64,000 nucleotides of DNA, from the NCBI GenBank assembly GCA_964588995.1, contig CAZPQM010000003.1, forward strand, positions 130,253-194,252, in the 5' to 3' direction. Positions within the stretch are counted from its first letter, which is position 1; each line of letters starts with the position of its first letter. The position numbers and the translations under genes were made by a program. A model generated the notes under the pieces. That model was given only the letters and a program-made list of their open reading frames with translations. It was not told the origin of the DNA and did not search any database. This DNA comes from CAZPQM01 sp964588995. GTDB lineage: Bacteria > Pseudomonadota > Alphaproteobacteria > Rickettsiales > UBA8987. This document shows positions 8,243-16,833 of this stretch, in pieces.

Positions 8243-8487
8243 AGCGGGTTTTGCATACTTGCAAGTATATCCTTACGAATTTGTTCGGGTGTTCTTTTAC
8301 TCACACCACTCTGCTCTGCCTGCTCCAGAATATTGCGGATGCGGAGAATTTCCTGCTCCTCGCGTTGCCTCGCATGGCGGATCAGCTCGTTAATAATTTC
8401 GCTTTTGCTGCGATATTCTTTGCTGTCCAGTTGTGCCTTGAGCCAGTCATCATTCGGTTCGGTGAGTGAAATACTTTGACGGGTCAT
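8239..8487 (-). CDS. ParD-type antitoxin
   Basis: The ATG at 8487 follows an AGGAGGC ribosome site, giving 82 residues. MTRQSISLTEPNDDWLKAQL, then KEYRSKSEIINELIRHARQR, is the ribbon-helix-helix of ParD; the C-terminal helix (EQSGVSKRTPEQIRKDI) is the toxin-binding part. It is translationally coupled to the truncated toxin gene (ATGA overlap). The antitoxin itself looks intact. A palindrome just upstream (8501-8518) is the likely autoregulatory operator. It is divergent from elbB. Confidence 0.85.
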   Translation of the reverse strand: MTRQSISLTEPNDDWLKAQLDSKEYRSKSEIINELIRHARQREEQEILRIRNILEQAEQSGVSKRTPEQIRKDILASMQNPL

Positions 8488-8500
8488 AATAGCCTCCTTA

Positions 8501-8518
8501 TGGTGCAATTATACACCA
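8501..8518. promoter_or_regulatory. Palindrome between parDE and elbB
   Basis: TGGTGCAATTATACACCA is an imperfect inverted repeat (TGGTG/CACCA arms) 14 bases upstream of the antitoxin ATG. It is a candidate ParD operator, and it also lies in the elbB upstream region. Confidence 0.5.
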
Positions 8519-8608
8519 AAAATGCATCATTTTGCCAGCCGATTTTTGCATTACGTTCTTGCGTCTGCAGGTAAGTCGCGCCATGATACAAGAAAAATGG
8601 AGTGTGCC

Positions 8609-9283
8609 ATGACCAAAGTAGCAGTGGTTTTATCAGGATGTGGATATTTAGACGGAGCGGAAGTGCGGGAAGCCGTGCTCGCGCTGCTGGCGCTGGATAA
8701 AGCGGGCGCCGAGGTGAGCATATTTGCGCCTGATATTGATCAACACCATGTCGTGAATCATCTGACCGGTGAAGAAACCAAAGAAACGCGGAACGTGTTG
8801 GTAGAGTCGGCACGGATTGCGCGCGGAGACGTTAAGCCCTTATCGGAAGCCAAGGAAGAGGCGTTTGATGCGCTTGTGCTGCCAGGTGGCTTTGGCGTAG
8901 CGAAGAATTTATCGGATATTGCCTTTAAGGGACCGGAAGGCGAGGTTATGCCCGAATTTGCGCAGCTGATTCAGGCTTTTTACCGTGCCGGAAAGCCGAT
9001 TGGGGCGATTTGTATTGCTCCGGCAGCGCTGGTTAAAGCCCTTGCAGGTGAAACTAAAGCGCATGTGACAATCGGGGAAGATGCAGACGGCCTGATCGCC
9101 GGCCTTGGTGGTGAACATCAGGATTGTGCGACGCGCGGCATGGTGATTGATGATACCAACCATCTGGTATCCTGCTCGGCCTATATGCGCGATGATGCGC
9201 CGCTCGCGGATGTGGCATCCGGGATTTTTAACGTGGTAGAAGCAGTGCTGAACCAAGCTGAAGCACAGAAAAAAGCGGCGTAA
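8609..9283 (+). CDS. elbB: ElbB/ElbA glyoxalase-like DJ-1/PfpI family protein
   Basis: The ATG at 8609 has GGAG six bases upstream and gives 224 residues, near the 217 of E. coli ElbB. The N-terminus MTKVAVVLSGCGYLDGAEVR carries the nucleophile-region Cys, and LPGGFGVAKNLSDIAFKG and GAICIAPAALVKAL are the class-I glutamine-amidotransferase-like nucleophile-elbow segments of the family. The protein was linked genetically to isoprenoid synthesis and has glyoxalase activity in vitro; its real role is uncertain. Monocistronic, divergent from parDE and convergent with dksA, with no gap. Confidence 0.9.
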   Translation: MTKVAVVLSGCGYLDGAEVREAVLALLALDKAGAEVSIFAPDIDQHHVVNHLTGEETKETRNVLVESARIARGDVKPLSEAKEEAFDALVLPGGFGVAKNLSDIAFKGPEGEVMPEFAQLIQAFYRAGKPIGAICIAPAALVKALAGETKAHVTIGEDADGLIAGLGGEHQDCATRGMVIDDTNHLVSCSAYMRDDAPLADVASGIFNVVEAVLNQAEAQKKAA

Positions 9284-9703
9284 CTATTCCGTCAATTCAG
9301 CGCGTTTTTCGTCAGCTTCGTGGTCTTCCTGAGCCTGTACGGTCATGGTGGCGATTGGGCGCGCTTCAAGGCGCTTGATACCAATTGGCTCGCCGGTGAC
9401 TTCGCAATAGCCGAATTCACCCTCGTCAATACGGCGGATCGCGGCATCGATCTTATTGATCAGCTTGCGGTAACGGTCGCGTGTGCGAAGCTCGAGACTC
9501 GTATCGGTTTCCACGGTAGCGCGGTCAGCAATATCGGCTTCCTGAAAATTCTCTTCCTTGAGGTGAGAGAGCGTCGAATTGGATTCCTGTAATAACTCCT
9601 CTTTCCAGTCTTCCAGTTTTTTGCGGAAATAGGCGAGCTGTTTCTCATTCATGTATTTTTCTTTTTCGCTCGGCTTGTACTTAGGATCGAGTTTTGCTGT
9701 CAT
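9284..9703 (-). CDS. dksA: DksA-type RNA polymerase-binding regulator lacking the C4 zinc site
   Basis: The protein has 139 residues. The coiled coil is residues about 20-95, with tip motif NFQEADIADRATVETDTSLE containing the acidic Asp pair used in the RNA polymerase secondary channel. The globular end reads GEFGYCEVTGEPIGIKRLEA followed by RPIATMTVQAQEDHE. It has a single Cys where E. coli DksA has four zinc-binding Cys, as is known for alphaproteobacterial DksA. It works with ppGpp to repress stable-RNA promoters and activate others. Monocistronic. Confidence 0.9.
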   Translation of the reverse strand: MTAKLDPKYKPSEKEKYMNEKQLAYFRKKLEDWKEELLQESNSTLSHLKEENFQEADIADRATVETDTSLELRTRDRYRKLINKIDAAIRRIDEGEFGYCEVTGEPIGIKRLEARPIATMTVQAQEDHEADEKRAELTE

Positions 9704-9779
9704 CGCACGATGCTCCTTTGTTCAGAACGTTTAAGCGGGCAAGGTTATGTCGAATTTGTGTATAAAAAGCAAGTCTTAT

Positions 9780-10211
9780 TTATAAGGCTCCGGCCTTTTC
9801 CAGCTTAGCGATTTCAACTTCTGCGCGGAGTTCAATGTCCTGAAGGATGCTTTCCAGAGCGGCATCATGCGTTTCTTCCTGCTCTTCACGCACCGTTTCA
9901 ACCAATTGCTTAGCGGTTTCGGGCGCGATATTTCCATCCAGCATTTCAATCCGCAGTTGCTCCAGATCATCCAGTAAGGTGCGGCCATGCCTGACGCGCG
10001 CCTGAATATCTCCCTGCGAGGTCACGGGCGGAACATCATTGATGGCCAGTAATCCTCCAAGCTGTACGGCTGGGGCGCTCGCCTGTGTACTGTCGACGTT
10101 ACCGCTATCGCCGCTATCAATCAGAGATGAAAAATCGCCTGACGCCTCGGTTTTACGAGGCTTCTTAGACGAACCCGGACCTTTTGGCCCTCCGATATCG
10201 GATATACGCAT
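9780..10211 (-). CDS. fliX: Flagellar assembly regulator FliX
   Basis: The ATG at 10211 gives 143 residues beginning MRISDIGGPKGPGSSKK, the typical disordered FliX N-terminus. The C-terminal helix-rich domain (GRTLLDDLEQLRIEMLDGNI, then TAKQLVETVREEQEETHD and ELRAEVEIAKLEKAG) matches FliX. In Caulobacter FliX couples basal-body completion to FlbD, the activator of sigma-54 flagellar promoters. The gene lies divergent from flgI, whose upstream region has a strong sigma-54 site, which fits this regulatory role. FlbD is not in the window. Confidence 0.88.
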   Translation of the reverse strand: MRISDIGGPKGPGSSKKPRKTEASGDFSSLIDSGDSGNVDSTQASAPAVQLGGLLAINDVPPVTSQGDIQARVRHGRTLLDDLEQLRIEMLDGNIAPETAKQLVETVREEQEETHDAALESILQDIELRAEVEIAKLEKAGAL

Positions 10212-10369
10212 GATTGCACCATAGCAGAAATTCATAATACCGGCAAATAGTTAGCGTAAGAAGCCTGTAGCCTAGGAAAAACTTGCCTGTCAACGGCGGA
10301 AAGAGCCTGCCACCCGATCAAATTAATCGTAATAGGCTGAAAAACAATATTATTTCCAGTGGTGATAAT

Positions 10370-10385
10370 TGGCACGTTCCTTGCA
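10370..10385 (+). promoter_or_regulatory. Sigma-54 promoter for the flgI operon
   Basis: TGGCACGTTCCTTGCA matches the -24/-12 consensus (TGGCAC, 5 bases, TTGCA) closely. It lies 38 bases before the flgI ATG. Sigma-54 drives hook, ring and hook-associated genes in many Alphaproteobacteria under FlbD and FliX control, and fliX itself is the divergent neighbour. Confidence 0.85.
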
Positions 10386-10422
10386 TGTAATGTAGGTGGA
10401 AAGGGAATATTGAGAGGGTATT

Positions 10423-11601
10423 ATGAATAAATTACGCACGGGAAAATTATTTCTCACCTGCTTATTAAGCCCAAAGGGCATGCAATTACTGGGCTATATT
10501 GCGCTATTGTTGAGCAGCATATTAGTTATTTTCGCGATGATGGTTTCAAGCGGCCACGCAAGCTCGCGCATTAAGGATATTGTTACCTTTGAAGGGATTC
10601 GCGACAACATCCTGATCGGCTACGGGCTGGTGGTCGGGCTGGACGGTACCGGTGACCGGTTGCAGAACTCCCCATTTACCGAGAAAAGCTTGGAAGCGTT
10701 TTTGAGCCGGCTGGGTGTAAACACCATGGATATGAACCTGAATGCACGAAATGTGGCGGCGGTGACGGTGACCGGTACATTGCCGCCCTTTTCCCGCTCA
10801 GGTAGCCGGATCGACGTCACGGTGAGTACGCTCGGCGATGCACGAAGCCTGTCCGGTGGTACGCTGGTAGCCACCCCGCTGATGGGGCCGGATGGCAATT
10901 TATATGCAGTCGCGCAGGGTGCGGTAGCGATTGGCGGTTTCAAGGCGCTGGGTGATTCGGGCAGTACGGTGCAAGAGGGGGTTACCACTTCTGGCTACAT
11001 CTCCAACGGTGCGATTGTTGAGCGTGAAATCGATTTTGATCTGGATTCACTGGATACGGTGAATCTGGCGTTACGCAACCCTGATGTATCTACCGCTAAG
11101 CAGATCGCACAGGCGATCAATCAGGAAATGAATATGGGGCTCGCTAAGGCACTGGATTCCGGCACGGTACAAATGGAAGTGCCTGAGCAGTACGAGGATC
11201 AGGTCGCCATGCTCATCGCCGAGATTGAACAATTGCAGATCATCCCCGATCAGCCTGCACGCATCCTCATTGATGAAGCGAGCGGCACTATCGTCATGAA
11301 TGAAAATGTACGTATTGATACAGTTGCAATTGCACAGGGCAATCTGCTGATTCAAATCGCGGAAGGGTTTGATGTGAACCAGCCGAATGTGCTCGCTGAC
11401 GGGCAGACCGTGGTAACGCCCGCTACGGCGGTGGGCGTGACGGAGCGAGGTATGCAGATGGCCGTGTTGGAAGAAGCGGGTAATCTGAACGAGCTGGTAG
11501 ACGGGTTAAACACGCTTGGGGTCTCTCCGCGCGACTTAATCACGATTTTACAGTCGATTAAGGCCGCGGGTGCGCTGCAGGCCGATATTGAGATGAGGTA
11601 A
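10423..11601 (+). CDS. flgI: Flagellar P-ring protein FlgI
   Basis: The protein has 392 residues. The N-terminus is long (a basic segment, then a hydrophobic stretch at about residues 21-44) and is likely cleaved after GHA at residue 46, giving mature SSRIKDIVTFEGIRDN. The family hallmarks YGLVVGLDGTGD, the NVAAVTVTGTLPPFSRSGSR segment and the C-terminal GVSPRDLITILQSIKAAGAL are present. FlgI forms the periplasmic P ring around the flagellar rod. It is the first gene of a sigma-54-driven operon: flgI-flgJ-flgN-flgK-flgL-fliW-fliB. A start at Met20 is a possible alternative. Confidence 0.95.
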   Translation: MNKLRTGKLFLTCLLSPKGMQLLGYIALLLSSILVIFAMMVSSGHASSRIKDIVTFEGIRDNILIGYGLVVGLDGTGDRLQNSPFTEKSLEAFLSRLGVNTMDMNLNARNVAAVTVTGTLPPFSRSGSRIDVTVSTLGDARSLSGGTLVATPLMGPDGNLYAVAQGAVAIGGFKALGDSGSTVQEGVTTSGYISNGAIVEREIDFDLDSLDTVNLALRNPDVSTAKQIAQAINQEMNMGLAKALDSGTVQMEVPEQYEDQVAMLIAEIEQLQIIPDQPARILIDEASGTIVMNENVRIDTVAIAQGNLLIQIAEGFDVNQPNVLADGQTVVTPATAVGVTERGMQMAVLEEAGNLNELVDGLNTLGVSPRDLITILQSIKAAGALQADIEMR

Positions 11602-11606
11602 TCTAG

Positions 11607-11957
11607 ATGACGGATATATTTACCAAAGGTATCGGCACGTTTACCCGCGAACAGGCAGCTTCCGCAAATACGCAGCAAACATTGCAAAAGCTGCAGGCGA
11701 TGCAAAATCAGCGTTCGGAGGCTGAGGTCAGGGAGATAACGCAAGAGTTTGAGGCCATATTTATCTCGCAGATGCTGCGCAATATGTATGGCGGCATTGA
11801 AGTAGACCCTGTTTTTGGTGGCGGTTATGCCGAAGAAGTGTTCCGCGATGTATTGCTGGATGAATATGGTCGTGTGATGGCCAAATCCGGCGGTGTGGGT
11901 ATTTCCGATATGGTGCAAAAAGAATTACTGCAAATGCAGATGCAGGCAGGGAGGTAA
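11607..11957 (+). CDS. flgJ: Rod-binding protein (FlgJ N-terminal domain type)
   Basis: The protein has 116 residues and contains only the rod-binding domain of FlgJ: LREITQEFEAIFIS-type segment EITQEFEAIFISQMLRNMYG, then GGGYAEEVFRDVLLDEYGR. The muramidase domain of gammaproteobacterial FlgJ is absent, as usual in Alphaproteobacteria (also called CheL). It acts as a cap or scaffold for rod assembly through the peptidoglycan layer. Five bases after flgI and two before the next gene, so clearly in the same operon. Confidence 0.88.
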   Translation: MTDIFTKGIGTFTREQAASANTQQTLQKLQAMQNQRSEAEVREITQEFEAIFISQMLRNMYGGIEVDPVFGGGYAEEVFRDVLLDEYGRVMAKSGGVGISDMVQKELLQMQMQAGR

Positions 11958-11959
11958 TT

Positions 11960-12475
11960 ATGCCGATATATCATAATGATGTCGTGTCACTGACCGAAGA
12001 AGATCCCAAAAAGGCAACGATCAGCGCCGAGGACGGGCTTTCGTTCAAAGACATTATACAGGAAGTGGTAGCCTTGAAGTCCTTGCTCCAAACGGAAAAC
12101 GAGCTGTTGAAAAAGCGCCAGTATGAGGCGGTGAAAGGACTCCAGGATCGCAAAAATCAACTGATCCGCAAGCTGGAAATCCGCAAGGAGCTGCTCAAGC
12201 GCGGAGTAGGTTACGGCCGCTCGCTCAGCGAGGCGGAGAAAAAGGCGTTTCAGCAGGCGAATGACGGACTGAATACGTTGCTGACAGAAAATTACAACGA
12301 GGCGCTGATCGCCAAGGAAATTAACCGTAAAGTGGTGGATGCGGTAGTGCGTGCGGTGAAACAGCATGAAAACGCAGTCGGTGGGTACAACGCAGGTGGG
12401 TATAACATGAATAGCACCACGGGGCGCAATGTCTATAAAGATACGACCTCGCTTGCAGTGAACGAGTCGATTTAG
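11960..12475 (+). CDS. FlgN-like flagellar export chaperone
   Basis: The protein has 171 residues and is mainly helical: EVVALKSLLQTENELLKKRQ, then YEAVKGLQDRKNQLIRKLEI and a third long helix near residue 110-130. This is the FlgN pattern, in which the C-terminal helix binds FlgK and FlgL before export. Position between flgJ and flgK-flgL supports this. The tail (GGYNAGGYNMNSTTGRN) is low-complexity. Sequence identity to known FlgN is weak by eye, so the call relies on fold pattern and context. Confidence 0.7.
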   Translation: MPIYHNDVVSLTEEDPKKATISAEDGLSFKDIIQEVVALKSLLQTENELLKKRQYEAVKGLQDRKNQLIRKLEIRKELLKRGVGYGRSLSEAEKKAFQQANDGLNTLLTENYNEALIAKEINRKVVDAVVRAVKQHENAVGGYNAGGYNMNSTTGRNVYKDTTSLAVNESI

Positions 12476-12496
12476 CGGGGTAGAGCAGGAGGGTAT

Positions 12497-15316
12497 ATGT
12501 CACTTAATTTAGCACTCGACAGCGCGGTCAGTTCGCTAAGGGCGAATCAGGAATCAATTAATGTCCTGACACAGAATATCGCTAATGCGAATTCGGAAAA
12601 CTATACGCGGCAAGTAGCGCAACGACAGGCGTTGGTAACGGCAGGAATTGCATCAGGTGTTCAGATTTCCGAAGTAAGCCGGCAAGTCGATGAGTTTCTC
12701 CTGCAAACGGCGCGTAAGCAGGTTTCGATTGTTTCCTCTGCAGAAAAGAAGACCGAAATCTATGATCAGCTGGAGCTGTTCTTTGGTGATCCTGCGAGCG
12801 GCAACAGCTTTAACACCTATGTAGATGGTTTTTTTGGCGCCATTACAGAGCTTTCCAACAATGCCGATCAGGTGCAGTTGCGTGGTAATGTGCTGGAGCA
12901 GGCGGAACGGCTTACGACCTATACCGCAAGTCTTGCGAATAATCTGGAAGAACTGCGCTTTGATGTGGATCGTGAAATCAAGCAGGAAATTGATGGGTTA
13001 AACAACCTCATTCTTGAACTCGATCAGGTCAATGAAGCGATTCTGGAAAACCGGCGCAACAATACGAACCTGAATGCGAATTTTGATGAACGCGACCGGA
13101 TTCTGGATGAGATTGTGCAGATTGTGGATGTGCGGATTAATATCGACTCCAACGGTGCGGCCAATGTTTTTTTCAATCAAGGTGAATTGATTAATGCGAC
13201 CGAGCCGTTTTTTGTAGAATATATTCCGGCCGTTTCTAAGCAGGTTTTTATCGATAGCGAACGGATCGACGCGATTGAGGTGCGGGGCTATAAACGCGAT
13301 GGCTCGGTTGACATGGATCGTGCGCCGGTTACCTATGTGTCTGCCAGCAATGATGCTAATCAGGTAAATGGTATTAATGCCGGGCGGATTGCGGCGCTAA
13401 TGGAAATGCGCGATACGGATATTCCGAAAATACTGGATCAGTTAGATGAATTTGCGGAGAACCTGCAAAACGCCTTCAATGCGATTCACAATGACGGGGT
13501 TGGTTATCCCCCAGCCAACCAGCTGACGGGTACCAAACTGATTGACCCGAATGACATCTATGATTTAAGCGGTGAGTGGCGTCTGACCGTGCTGAACGAA
13601 GACGGTAGCCCGGTCGATGATCCCTATCCTACCGGAGACGCGCTGAATCCGTTAACCCTGAACCTGGATACGCTGGTCAGTACCGCCAACGGCCCGGGAC
13701 AGGTCACGATGGATACCATCATTAAGGAAATCAATAACTACTTTGGCCCGCCTGTGCCGAAGGCCTCAGTTGGTCCGCTGGATGATATCAAGCTCGCGTC
13801 GGTGAATGATACGGTGAATATATCTGCTGCAACTTCGACTATGACGGTAACGGGCATTCCGACCCCGGGCGATCAGATTACACTGGATGATGGCATTAAT
13901 CCGCCGCTGACCTTTACGTTTGCGAACGCACCTGCCGGGCCGGGGCAAATTGAAATTAAGCAGACGTTCTCGGAGCAGGCGCAGGAAATTGCCAAGGTGT
14001 TGAATCAGCAGAGCAGCCCACCCACTAACATTCCGACCTATGAGGTCTCTGGCCTGACCATCGTGGCGACAGCGCGCACGTCCGGCTCAAATGCTAACGG
14101 TTCATTAAACATTATTACGGGTGCGGCGCCTACCGTTGCAGGAGGCGGATTGCTGGCTGGTGGTGCTGATGCAACTGGCCAGATCACGCTCGATATAGAG
14201 GCGACTAATATCGGTAAGTTCGATAATGTACGGCTGGAAATTCAGCCATCGCCGCCTTCTGCCGGGGTAACGACCAGCCTTCCAGCACCAGGGAATGTAC
14301 CGGATCCGCTGTCAAGTTTTACCCAGTTTAATCTGGACGCTGGAGTGCGGGCGCGCTCAAGCGATAGCAGCGGCGGTAATAATTTTGTCTTTAACCTCCC
14401 TGCGGGAGCGAACCTGCAAGAAGGAGACCGGTTTGATATAGTTGTACCTGTGCTGGTTACTGAAGTCGATAATACGCAGTTCCCGGCGGTTACCACCACC
14501 TATCAGGATACGATTCGGTACGAATATATCGTGCCCGGGGACGGAGAAGACGTTCGCAATGAACGCTATCGGGCGTTAAGTGCGAGCACGGATAATTACT
14601 TTCAGAACGATACAAACGAGCCCTATATCCGTGCTGAACTGGTGGATAGCGAAGGCAGGGTTGTTGCAGATGGGGAGCCCGGCTATTTGCGATTGACAGC
14701 CAGCCGCGCGCGTACAGGCATTGCTATTGCAGAGTTGAACAGCAGCGAGAATGGGAATTTGACGCAGGATGTAGACGCAACGAGTCGGGGACTTTCTCAT
14801 TTCCTTGGCCTCAACGACTTTTTCATCAGCGATGAGGGAAAGAAGAATTCAGCGATCTCGTTGGATGTGCGTGATGACTACCTCAACAATACCAACAAAT
14901 TGTCGTTAGGTGCGCTCAGCCGGTCCAAGCAGCCTTCGGACCCGGATGCAAACCCGCTTTATACTTATGAAGTCGGGCGTGGAAGTGATCAGACGGCGCA
15001 ACGGCTGAATGATTTACAGCGTGACCTGGTCAATTTTGATGCAGCAGGTGATATTCCGGCACTGACGACGACCTTCAGCTCATATACGGCGGAAATTACC
15101 AGCTTTACGGCAAGGCGGGTCAATCTGGCTACTGCTACCTTCTCGCAGGAGTCGGCCTTGGGAGATGCGTTCATCAAACGTATTGAGGCGGTAGGAGGCG
15201 TAAATATTGACGAAGAACTCGCCAATACCGTGTTATTTCAAAATAACTATCAGGCATCAGCGCGGCTCATCACAGTTGTAGACGAGCTATTTGCCGCATT
15301 GATTGATGCGTTTTAG
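12497..15316 (+). CDS. flgK: Flagellar hook-associated protein 1, long form
   Basis: The protein has 939 residues, compared with roughly 500-650 in most FlgK. The N-terminal rod-type motif (SLNLALDSAVSSLRANQESI, then LTQNIANANSENYTRQVA) and the C-terminal NTVLFQNNYQASARLITVVD are unmistakable. The extra length lies between residues about 420 and 760. It includes a beta-rich domain (SATSTMTVTGIPTPGDQITL, then FSEQAQEIAKVLNQQ) resembling surface-exposed domains in hook-filament junction and phage tail proteins. FlgK caps the hook and joins it to FlgL and flagellin. Preceded by a GGAGG site. Confidence 0.93.
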   Translation: MSLNLALDSAVSSLRANQESINVLTQNIANANSENYTRQVAQRQALVTAGIASGVQISEVSRQVDEFLLQTARKQVSIVSSAEKKTEIYDQLELFFGDPASGNSFNTYVDGFFGAITELSNNADQVQLRGNVLEQAERLTTYTASLANNLEELRFDVDREIKQEIDGLNNLILELDQVNEAILENRRNNTNLNANFDERDRILDEIVQIVDVRINIDSNGAANVFFNQGELINATEPFFVEYIPAVSKQVFIDSERIDAIEVRGYKRDGSVDMDRAPVTYVSASNDANQVNGINAGRIAALMEMRDTDIPKILDQLDEFAENLQNAFNAIHNDGVGYPPANQLTGTKLIDPNDIYDLSGEWRLTVLNEDGSPVDDPYPTGDALNPLTLNLDTLVSTANGPGQVTMDTIIKEINNYFGPPVPKASVGPLDDIKLASVNDTVNISAATSTMTVTGIPTPGDQITLDDGINPPLTFTFANAPAGPGQIEIKQTFSEQAQEIAKVLNQQSSPPTNIPTYEVSGLTIVATARTSGSNANGSLNIITGAAPTVAGGGLLAGGADATGQITLDIEATNIGKFDNVRLEIQPSPPSAGVTTSLPAPGNVPDPLSSFTQFNLDAGVRARSSDSSGGNNFVFNLPAGANLQEGDRFDIVVPVLVTEVDNTQFPAVTTTYQDTIRYEYIVPGDGEDVRNERYRALSASTDNYFQNDTNEPYIRAELVDSEGRVVADGEPGYLRLTASRARTGIAIAELNSSENGNLTQDVDATSRGLSHFLGLNDFFISDEGKKNSAISLDVRDDYLNNTNKLSLGALSRSKQPSDPDANPLYTYEVGRGSDQTAQRLNDLQRDLVNFDAAGDIPALTTTFSSYTAEITSFTARRVNLATATFSQESALGDAFIKRIEAVGGVNIDEELANTVLFQNNYQASARLITVVDELFAALIDAF

Positions 15317-15330
15317 AAAAGGGGGACATT

Positions 15331-16254
15331 ATGCTTACACGGGTTAGTACACAAGCGGTTTACACTACGGCAATCAGTGACATTAACGCGACACAGACGC
15401 GACTTGCCAAATTGCAGGAGCAGATTTCCAGCGGACGCGATGCTTCGACATTTTCCGAGTTGGGAAGCCGTACGCTACGTACGCTCGATCTGGAAGAAGA
15501 AATCGCAGGAACAGAAAAATACGTTCGTAATAACGACGTTATTGTTTCGCGCTTGCGCCAGCAGGATATTAGCATCTCTCTGTTGGAAGATGTGGCGTCG
15601 GAGATTCGTTCACAAATTGCGCTCAAACGCTCACCTTCCGGCAATGCGGTTGATTTAACGAATTTTGTGGACAACACGCTGGAGCGGATGAAGGATGCGC
15701 TCAATATCGAGCAGGCCGGGCGGTTTCTGTTCTCAGGTTCAAAAACCGAGCGTCCGCCTATTGCCGAAACAGGATTTGCTACCAGCAATCTGATCAATGA
15801 AGAGCCAACCGACAGTTATTATCAGGGTGATTATGTGCGTTTTGGCGTTCAGGCCTCGGATAATCTCGAGATCGAATATGGCGTTACGGCGGGCGAGCCG
15901 GCTATTCAAAAGCTGATTGGTTCCTTGTTCTTTGTCAAAGAAGCGGAGACCTATGATAATTACAGTGATGATCAGGAAGCATTTCTCTTAAAAGCGCTGG
16001 ATAATGTCAACCAGTCGATCCAGGAGCTGGCCGGAGTACGCAATAAGATAGGTAATGATATTGTTAGTCTGGAAGATACCAATGACACCCATGCGCGATT
16101 GAAGGAAGAACTGACAATCGTCTTGAATGACCTGACGGGTACGGATGTCGTGGATGCGTCCATACAAATTTCATTGTCAGAATCCGTTTTACAGGCAACG
16201 CTGCAAACCTTTGCCCGCATCAGCGATTTAAAATTGTCCGATTTCTTACGATAA
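15331..16254 (+). CDS. flgL: Flagellar hook-associated protein 3
   Basis: The protein has 307 residues. The flagellin-like N-terminal helix (AISDINATQTRLAKLQEQIS, SGRDASTFSELGSRTLRTLD) and C-terminal helix (ASIQISLSESVLQATLQTFA) that form the filament D0/D1 domains are present. FlgL adapts the FlgK zone to flagellin. It follows flgK by 14 bases with a GGGGGA ribosome site. The filament flagellin gene itself is not in the window. Confidence 0.92.
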   Translation: MLTRVSTQAVYTTAISDINATQTRLAKLQEQISSGRDASTFSELGSRTLRTLDLEEEIAGTEKYVRNNDVIVSRLRQQDISISLLEDVASEIRSQIALKRSPSGNAVDLTNFVDNTLERMKDALNIEQAGRFLFSGSKTERPPIAETGFATSNLINEEPTDSYYQGDYVRFGVQASDNLEIEYGVTAGEPAIQKLIGSLFFVKEAETYDNYSDDQEAFLLKALDNVNQSIQELAGVRNKIGNDIVSLEDTNDTHARLKEELTIVLNDLTGTDVVDASIQISLSESVLQATLQTFARISDLKLSDFLR

Positions 16255-16293
16255 GCTTTTTTACAATTTGCTAACCAGGAGGGAGATGATACA

Positions 16294-16812
16294 ATGCATG
16301 TACAAACGCACGAGTTAGAGGAGGCAACCGCCCAACCTATGAGTGAAAGCCCTGCAAAACTGGAAGACGAAAAAACAAAAGAGCTACGTATAGATAGCCG
16401 CTTTGGTGCTATAACAGTGGATTTGGAAAATGCAGTCTATTTCCCGCAAGGGTTGCTGGGGCTGAAAAATGACATTCACTTCGCCATTACGGATTTTCCA
16501 CAAGGCATGGGGCAGTTTAAATTGCTGCAGTGCCTCAACGATCATGCAATGTCCTTTATTGTGCTGCCGCTCAATATCGATAATAAACTGATTGCGCGCA
16601 AAGATATGGAAGATGCCGCCCGGGTGCTGAATATCGAGCTGAAGCATCTGGTGTGCCTGCTGATCGTATCCGTCAAGCGTACCCCGGAAGGGAGCGACAT
16701 CACGGCGAATGTACGTGCCCCCGTTCTGATTGATACGAACGATAAGGCGGGTATTCAATATGTGTTCCCGCATAATAAATACGATATCCGCACGCCGCTC
16801 GGCAGTATTTAA
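16294..16812 (+). CDS. fliW: Flagellar assembly factor FliW
   Basis: The protein has 172 residues. After a charged leader (residues 1-32) the FliW core reads RIDSRFGAITVDLENAVYFP, QGLLGLKNDIHFAITDF and DITANVRAPVLIDTNDKAGI, ending with YDIRTPL. FliW binds flagellin and antagonises the RNA-binding repressor CsrA in Firmicutes and Epsilonproteobacteria. Alphaproteobacteria more often use FlbT/FlaF, so its presence is notable. A strong AGGAGGGAG site precedes the ATG, 39 bases after flgL. Confidence 0.88.
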   Translation: MHVQTHELEEATAQPMSESPAKLEDEKTKELRIDSRFGAITVDLENAVYFPQGLLGLKNDIHFAITDFPQGMGQFKLLQCLNDHAMSFIVLPLNIDNKLIARKDMEDAARVLNIELKHLVCLLIVSVKRTPEGSDITANVRAPVLIDTNDKAGIQYVFPHNKYDIRTPLGSI

Positions 16813-16833
16813 CCCGCACTTTACGGGGATTTC

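Noticed and set aside
9284..9703. DksA zinc loss as a novel feature
   Set aside because: Reduction of the zinc Cys is known in alphaproteobacterial DksA; recorded in the annotation only.
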